A DNA stretch of 43,445 nucleotides from Aggregatibacter actinomycetemcomitans (GTDB lineage: Bacteria > Pseudomonadota > Gammaproteobacteria > Enterobacterales > Pasteurellaceae). The stretch is from the NCBI GenBank assembly GCA_017160915.1, contig JACAWG010000021.1, positions 1-43,445 of the forward strand, written 5' to 3'. A program made the position numbers and the translations under genes. The notes under the pieces were generated by a model. That model ran no database searches. It saw only the letters and a program-made list of their open reading frames with translations, and was not told the DNA's origin. Positions 38,708-43,445 of this stretch are shown here, in pieces (the stretch's first letter is position 1; the number at the start of each line of letters is the position of its first letter).

Positions 38708-39697
38708 ATGAATACAATGAAACTAGGCAAAACAGGTATCAATATATCCAGAATCGGGTTAGGCACTTGGTCAATCGGTGGTGGTTCCGCCTGGGGGGGA
38801 GATCATAATCGACAAACCGTCATTGATACGATCAAGCAATCACCAAAAGTGGGTGTCAATTTAATTGATACAGCACCTGCTTACAATTTCGGAAATAGCG
38901 AAAAAATCCTAGGTGAAGCGTTAAAAGATATGAACCGTCAGGATGTCGTAATCATTACCAAGTGCGGTGTAATTTGGGATCAAAAAATGAAAGGAGATCT
39001 GTTTAATCAGGTTAACGGCATTCAATTATATAAAAACCTCAATACCACCTCCATTAAGCAGGAACTCCAGGACTCGTTAGCAAGGTTGGGAACAGATTAT
39101 ATTGATGTATATATGACACACTGGCAGTCCACAGAAGGAAGTGAATATTTCGTACCAATTCAAAAAACCATGGAAACCTTAAACGAGTTAAAAGAACAAG
39201 GCAAAATAAAGGCCATTGGTGCTGCGAATGTGGATATTCATCATATTGAGGAATATTTGAAATGGGGGCAGTTGGATATTGTTCAGGCAAAATATTCATT
39301 ACTGGATCGCTCAATTGAAAAAGAAATCATCCCTTGTTGCCAGGAAAATGGTATTACTATTCAAGCTTATTCACCGTTAGAGATGGGGCTTTTATCCGGT
39401 ACCTTGCCGCGTGATTACCACCCCGTTGGGGCACAAATTCCGAAGAAATGGTTTCAGAAAGAGAATATGCATGCCGCGATGGATATGATGGAACAATGGC
39501 GACCGCTATGCGAAAAATACCATTGCACTATAGCCAATCTGGCATTAGCGTGGATTTTAGCACAGGGAGAATTCCTAAATTTATTGAGCGGTTCAACGAC
39601 GGTGGAACAAATTAGAGAAAATGTAAAATCTTCCGAACTGGTTCTGGAACAAGAGGATGTGATGATGATCCGTGCAATGGCAGAAGCTTTGGAATAA
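38708..39697 (+). CDS. ydjG: Aldo/keto reductase, YdjG
   Basis: A (beta/alpha)8 NADPH-dependent reductase of 329 residues. The catalytic tetrad is D54, Y59, K85 and H138. It matches E. coli YdjG over the whole length (NFGNSE, YMTHWQS, LSGSTTVEQIREN). It probably reduces the aldehyde released by the aldolase, or a related carbonyl. A GGAG box precedes the first ATG; a second ATG three codons on is an alternative start. The only exact uptake signal inside the operon lies here (38960-38968), over the conserved TKCGV codons. Confidence 0.92.
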   Translation: MNTMKLGKTGINISRIGLGTWSIGGGSAWGGDHNRQTVIDTIKQSPKVGVNLIDTAPAYNFGNSEKILGEALKDMNRQDVVIITKCGVIWDQKMKGDLFNQVNGIQLYKNLNTTSIKQELQDSLARLGTDYIDVYMTHWQSTEGSEYFVPIQKTMETLNELKEQGKIKAIGAANVDIHHIEEYLKWGQLDIVQAKYSLLDRSIEKEIIPCCQENGITIQAYSPLEMGLLSGTLPRDYHPVGAQIPKKWFQKENMHAAMDMMEQWRPLCEKYHCTIANLALAWILAQGEFLNLLSGSTTVEQIRENVKSSELVLEQEDVMMIRAMAEALE

Positions 39698-39763
39698 TAG
39701 TGACTTTATTTCTTTCCCAATTAAAAACTGCTATCCTTTCCCGCCAAAAACGGAGAAAAACAG

Positions 39764-40522
39764 ATGGTTGCCAAAAATCGTATTGACTTGATAAAAAGAT
39801 TCGTTCGGACAAATAGAAAAGTTAAAGTTTCTCAGCTTAGTACACATTTTGGTGTTACAGAAGAGACAATCCGAAGAGATCTGGAAAAATTAGAAAATGA
39901 CGGCATATTAACAAGAACCTTTGGTGGTGCGGTTTTAAACGTAGAGAATCATCGAGAAAATATTGATTTTTATCAACGAGCACAAATTAACGTTGAAGCC
40001 AAGCGAAAAATGGCATTAGCTTTTGCTGATATTCTTAAGGGGAAACGAACAATTGCAACAGATAGTAGCTCAACTGTCATGGAAGTAGTCAAATTAATCG
40101 AAGATAGTGAAGATATAACAATCTTAACGACTTCTAATATAATGTTACAGGAGTTGGCAAATACAAAATTCAATTTACTTTGTACAGGTGGTTTTTTTAA
40201 TCGAAATACGCTTTCTATGCAAGGAAGCATGGCGATTGAAAATATTAAGCGTTATAACGTAGAAATCTTATTGATTAGCTGTAAGGGATTAGACCTTGAA
40301 AAAGGTGCAACAGATTCTACTGTACCCGAAGTCGAAGTAAAAAAAGCCATGATTGAACAGTCAAGTGAAATAGCGTTGTTCGCAGATCACTCTAAATTAG
40401 GTAAGACAGCATTTGCAGAATTACTAAATCTTAATGAAATTGATTATTTAGTGACTGATCAAAAGCCGGATAAAAAATGGTTGGATTTTTGCGATAAAAA
40501 CAGTATTAAATTAATCTACTGA
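39764..40522 (+). CDS. ydjF: DeoR-family transcriptional regulator, YdjF
   Basis: A 252-residue DeoR/GlpR-type regulator. The N-terminal winged helix-turn-helix (about 1-57) contains VSQLSTHFGVTEETIRRDLEKLENDGILTRTFGGAV, the family signature. A C-terminal sugar-phosphate-sensing domain with the DSSSTVMEV loop (near residue 103) and CKGLD follows. It is encoded inside the operon, so autoregulation is likely; the inverted repeat at 33087-33107 is the best candidate site. Base composition is noticeably more AT-rich than in the upstream operon genes. GGAG precedes the ATG. Confidence 0.92.
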   Translation: MVAKNRIDLIKRFVRTNRKVKVSQLSTHFGVTEETIRRDLEKLENDGILTRTFGGAVLNVENHRENIDFYQRAQINVEAKRKMALAFADILKGKRTIATDSSSTVMEVVKLIEDSEDITILTTSNIMLQELANTKFNLLCTGGFFNRNTLSMQGSMAIENIKRYNVEILLISCKGLDLEKGATDSTVPEVEVKKAMIEQSSEIALFADHSKLGKTAFAELLNLNEIDYLVTDQKPDKKWLDFCDKNSIKLIY

Positions 40523-40581
40523 TGATTATTTTTTAGTTATATCTTTTTCTATCTCCTTATAAAACGCAATAAGGGGGTCAT

Positions 40582-41907
40582 ATGGCGGCTGAAAATTCAA
40601 TTGTAAGAAAAATGGTATATTCCGTGGTTCTTAGTTTTGTTGTTGGCTTCATTTTAATGCTACTAAAGGGAAACATTGATGAAAAGCTATGGTCCGTTTT
40701 GGATATGCTTCTTTTCCAAGACATTTCCTCTACCAAAAGTTTCAGTGGGCTAGGTTTATTTTATATTATTGGTCAGCTCTTTATTCGGGGATTACAAATG
40801 ATGATTGTACCGTTAGTCATATCCTCATTAACCCTTTCACTGTGCAATTTAAGCGATCCTAAAAAACTCGGTCGTATCGCCAAAACAACCTTTACTACCT
40901 ACCTAATATTTTATGTGATAGCGGCTTTTTTAGCAGGTTGCGCCGCATATTTCGTTAAGTCTATGGGGTGGTTTAACGTCAATCTTCCAACGCATGAAGT
41001 AGGAGAGTTGGTAGTAATGGAGGGATATAACCCTTTGGTGACTATAGTTAACGCTGTACCAAGTAATATCGTAAACGCAATGTCAACTAACACAGCCATT
41101 TTATCTGTTGTCGTTGTGTCCATTGTATTCGGTATCGCAATGACAACTATCGGAGAAAAAGCCATACCATTTAAAAGAGTACTGGAAAGTCTCAATGAAA
41201 TGATTCAATACTCATTAAATATTTTAATTAATAAACTCGGTCCGATTGCTATTTTTTGCATGATCACCCGTGCTTTAGCAATTTATGGCATTGAATACAT
41301 CACGCCGACTTTAGTATGGATTCTAACGACAATCATCGTCAGCCTGGTCTTAGTTTGCACCATTTATCCTCTTGGTGTCTTTTTTGTTACCGGTTTAAGT
41401 CCTTTCAAATTTCTAAAAAAATCATCAAAGATCGGTATGTTCGCCGCGGCAACTAATTCGTCCGCAGCAACACTTCCGCTCAACACCCGAGTTTGCACAA
41501 AAGAATTAGGTTGTTCGGAAGAAATTTCTTCTTTCATACTTCCAACCGGGATGACCATTAACATGAACGGTACAACGGTGATGCATATGATTGCTATTAC
41601 TTTTATAGGAACAGCAGCCGGTATCAGTGTAACTCCCGCGATTTTAGTAATTGCTGCATTTTTATCAATCTGCGCGGCTATTGGCACTCCTGCTATCCCC
41701 GTTGCCGGAACAACAATGGTTTATGTAGTTATGATGGGATTAGATTTCAGCACCGAACTCTGTATGATCGGCTATTCTTTAGTATTAGCTATGAATTATC
41801 TGCCCGGTATGGCTATTATCACCTTAAATGTTATCGGCGACGCCGCAACCAATGTCATAGTAAACTTTAAAGAAAAGGCTTTAAATCAGGATACTTATAA
41901 CTCGTAA
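40582..41907 (+). CDS. Dicarboxylate/amino acid:cation symporter (DAACS family)
   Basis: A 441-residue glutamate-transporter-fold protein with about eight spans and two re-entrant hairpins. Family motifs are the serine-rich SSAATLP at 293-299 in hairpin 1, NMNGT at 327-331 in span 7, and the hairpin 2 segment AAIGTPAIPVAGTTM near 370. Members carry dicarboxylates, acidic or neutral amino acids, or cystine with Na+ or H+. It lies 59 bases after ydjF, in the same direction, with AAGGGGG before its ATG, and looks like the last gene of the operon. In E. coli an MFS gene (ydjE) sits beside ydjF instead. An acidic sugar or amino acid substrate is plausible but unproven. Confidence 0.88.
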   Translation: MAAENSIVRKMVYSVVLSFVVGFILMLLKGNIDEKLWSVLDMLLFQDISSTKSFSGLGLFYIIGQLFIRGLQMMIVPLVISSLTLSLCNLSDPKKLGRIAKTTFTTYLIFYVIAAFLAGCAAYFVKSMGWFNVNLPTHEVGELVVMEGYNPLVTIVNAVPSNIVNAMSTNTAILSVVVVSIVFGIAMTTIGEKAIPFKRVLESLNEMIQYSLNILINKLGPIAIFCMITRALAIYGIEYITPTLVWILTTIIVSLVLVCTIYPLGVFFVTGLSPFKFLKKSSKIGMFAAATNSSAATLPLNTRVCTKELGCSEEISSFILPTGMTINMNGTTVMHMIAITFIGTAAGISVTPAILVIAAFLSICAAIGTPAIPVAGTTMVYVVMMGLDFSTELCMIGYSLVLAMNYLPGMAIITLNVIGDAATNVIVNFKEKALNQDTYNS

Positions 41908-41922
41908 CGAAATACAATATAT

Positions 41923-41936
41923 ACTGTTTAAACAGT
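41923..41936. repeat. Perfect 14-bp palindrome after the symporter gene
   Basis: ACTGTTTAAACAGT lies 15 bases after the stop codon. It could be a small terminator stem or a protein-binding site; no T tract follows, so its role is open. Confidence 0.45.
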
Positions 41937-41981
41937 TTCAAATGAAATCGGATTCGTCAATAAAAAACAATCTTAAAATTT

Positions 41982-42016
41982 CCGCACTTCCCCCTATATG
42001 TATGAGAAAGTGCGGT
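41982..42016. terminator. Bidirectional uptake-signal hairpin between the symporter gene and rhlB
   Basis: CCGCACTT (41982-41989, one base short of an uptake signal) faces AAGTGCGGT (42008-42016) across an 18-base loop between convergent genes. The stem is only 8 bp, so it is weaker than the other paired signals. Confidence 0.6.
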
Positions 42017-42021
42017 TAAAA

Positions 42022-43272
42022 TTAGCGACGTTTTTTTAATAAACGTTGATTAGAACGGGAATGTGGTGCTCTTGTCTGCTTTAACCGGTAAGGCTTCGGT
42101 AAATCCTGCAATAACGCGTTCGGATCGTATTGGCTTACGGGGATGCTGTGTCCGATATATTCTTCAATCGCGGGTAAATTCATGGCGTATTGTTCGCAGG
42201 CGAAACTGATGGAAATACCGCTTTCGCCGGCACGTCCGGTACGCCCGATGCGGTGTACATAATCTTCCCGATCGTCCGGCAAATCGTAATTGAACACATG
42301 GGTCACTTCCGCAATATGCAGCCCGCGCGCCGCCACGTCCGTCGCCACTAAAATATCCAAATCGCCGTCGGTAAATTGTTTCAATAAGGACAGCCGTTTT
42401 TTCTGCGCCACATCGCCTGTTAATAAACCAACGCGATGCCCGTCCGCCGCCAAATAGCCCCAGATTTCCTCGCACTTATGTTTGGTGTTGGCAAACACAA
42501 TGCAGCGCTCCGGCCATTCTTCTTCCAATAGCGTCAGCAACAACGGCATTTTGTCCCGATTGGACGGGTAAAATAATTCTTCTTTAATTTGTTGCCCGGT
42601 TTTTTGTTCAGGTTCGATTTCCACATATTCCGGGTCATTCATATCTTCAAAAGCCAGTTCGCGCACTTTGTAAGACAAGGTGGCGGAAAACAACATGGTG
42701 AGACGTTGTGGCGCCGGCGGGCATTTGCGTAACAAATAGCGAATGTCGCGGATAAAGCCCAAATCGAACATACGATCCGCTTCATCCAGCACCACCGTTT
42801 GAATCTGATCCAAACGAATTACGCCCTGTTTCACATAATCAATTACGCGCCCCGTGGTGCCGATAAGCACGTCCACGCCGTTTTCAATGGCTTTGAGCTG
42901 CTTGTCATAGCCGTCACCGCCGTAGGCAAGTGCGGTCTTAAATTTCGTTGTTTTTAAGAAAATCTGCGCGTCGTGTTCAATTTGCACCGCCAATTCGCGG
43001 GTTGGCGCCAGAATCAAAGCGCGCGGTTGATTGGCTTCCGTTTGTTTCGGGTAGGTTAATAAATGATGGAAAAGTGCGGTCAAAAACGCGATTGTTTTTC
43101 CGGTGCCGGTTTGTGCCTGCCCGGCAACATCTTTGCCCTGTAAGGTAATAGGCAGCGAAAGCGCCTGAATCGGCGTACAAAAATCAAATCCTTTCTCGTT
43201 TAACGCCTGTAAAACCAAAGGATGTAAAGCTAAATCGGCGAAACGCGCCGAACTTAAATAATTCTGTTGCAT
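42022..43272 (-). CDS. rhlB: ATP-dependent RNA helicase RhlB
   Basis: A DEAD-box helicase of 416 residues that works with RNase E in the degradosome to unwind structured mRNA. Motifs seen are the Q motif [11 protein letters not shown], Walker A AQTGTGKT (53-60), TRELAVQ, DEAD at 163-166, SAT, and [10 protein letters not shown] in the second RecA domain. The basic C-terminal tail ([13 protein letters not shown]) is typical of RhlB. The start [18 protein letters not shown] matches the family; the frame is open 24 codons upstream, but that stretch is hydrophobic and unrelated. Two uptake signals lie in the frame (42928-42936, 43072-43080). Confidence 0.96.
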   Translation of the reverse strand: MQQNYLSSARFADLALHPLVLQALNEKGFDFCTPIQALSLPITLQGKDVAGQAQTGTGKTIAFLTALFHHLLTYPKQTEANQPRALILAPTRELAVQIEHDAQIFLKTTKFKTALAYGGDGYDKQLKAIENGVDVLIGTTGRVIDYVKQGVIRLDQIQTVVLDEADRMFDLGFIRDIRYLLRKCPPAPQRLTMLFSATLSYKVRELAFEDMNDPEYVEIEPEQKTGQQIKEELFYPSNRDKMPLLLTLLEEEWPERCIVFANTKHKCEEIWGYLAADGHRVGLLTGDVAQKKRLSLLKQFTDGDLDILVATDVAARGLHIAEVTHVFNYDLPDDREDYVHRIGRTGRAGESGISISFACEQYAMNLPAIEEYIGHSIPVSQYDPNALLQDLPKPYRLKQTRAPHSRSNQRLLKKRR

Positions 43273-43417
43273 AATCTCAAATTCATCGTAAAAAATTGGC
43301 GCTAAGCATAGCACGAACAAGGCAAATCCCCAAAAATTAGACACAATTAATTCAGGGAATTTTGTAAACGAACATTAAAGGCGAACCCGAAAAACGCCCG
43401 CAAAAACGACCGCACTT

Positions 43418-43445
43418 TGATCTGCACCCCAAAAGTTGGACATCA
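43418..43445. mobile_element. Probable terminal inverted repeat of an IS3-family insertion sequence (cut by window end)
   Basis: The window ends in TGATCTGCACCCCAAAAGTT followed by GGACATCA. Ends of the form TG...GCACCCCAAAAGTTxGACA are typical of IS3-family elements, IS150 group. It abuts an uptake signal (43409-43417). A weaker similar stretch (CCCCAAAAATTAGACAC, 43328-43344) lies about 100 bases before it in the same orientation. Only the tip is in the window, so the transposase cannot be checked. Confidence 0.5.

Overview
The window is chromosomal DNA from a member of the Pasteurellaceae, most likely Aggregatibacter or a close Haemophilus relative. The main sign is about 35 exact copies (counted by eye) of the Haemophilus-type DNA uptake signal AAGTGCGGT or its complement. 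Many sit as inverted pairs just after genes and double as transcription terminators. Gene order also fits: the block rsfS-rlmH-mrdA-mrdB-rlpA-dacA-ybeD-lipB-lipA is a cell-shape and lipoylation cluster conserved in this family and in enterobacteria. I cannot name the species from sequence alone.

Layout. 1-5.3 kb: the 3' end of a tRNA-Val, a lone GT32-type glycosyltransferase, argH, gdhA and a YafJ-type glutamine amidotransferase. 5.3-10.8 kb: dnaE on the minus strand, divergent from a long-chain acyl-CoA synthetase. 11.1-17.9 kb: one very large trimeric autotransporter adhesin (2273 residues), flanked by two near-identical terminators. 18.1-21.3 kb: anaerobic ribonucleotide reductase nrdD and its activase nrdG, split by about 530 bp of hairpin-rich repeats and preceded by a tandem NrdR operator. 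21.3-24.6 kb: a TatD-type hydrolase (yjjV) directly behind a RelE/ParE-type toxin and a short antitoxin, then ppiB and cysS. 24.8-32.9 kb: the minus-strand lipA-to-rsfS cluster. 33.2-41.9 kb: an eight-gene plus-strand carbohydrate operon. 42.0-43.3 kb: rhlB. The last bases look like the end of an IS3-family insertion sequence.

The most unusual block is the carbohydrate operon. It matches the E. coli ydj cluster gene for gene (ydjL, ydjK, ydjJ, ydjI, ydjH, ydjG, ydjF), but a sodium/proton-dicarboxylate-type symporter stands at the end where E. coli has the MFS gene ydjE. Two dehydrogenases, a PfkB kinase, a class II aldolase and an aldo-keto reductase imply a route in which an unusual polyol or sugar acid is oxidised, phosphorylated and cleaved to dihydroxyacetone phosphate plus an aldehyde that is then reduced. 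The operon carries one uptake signal in about 9 kb, looks AT-richer than its surroundings, and has its own CRP-type site, a candidate repressor operator and a clear promoter. All of this points to horizontal acquisition with catabolite control. Its YdjJ protein has lost three of the four cysteines of the structural zinc lobe.

A second theme is repeat architecture. At two intergenic sites (5.13-5.31 kb and 20.35-20.55 kb) a paired-uptake-signal terminator hairpin has been opened by a 100-140 bp insert made of smaller hairpins. One insert carries two opposed copies of CTTCGACAAGCTCAG.
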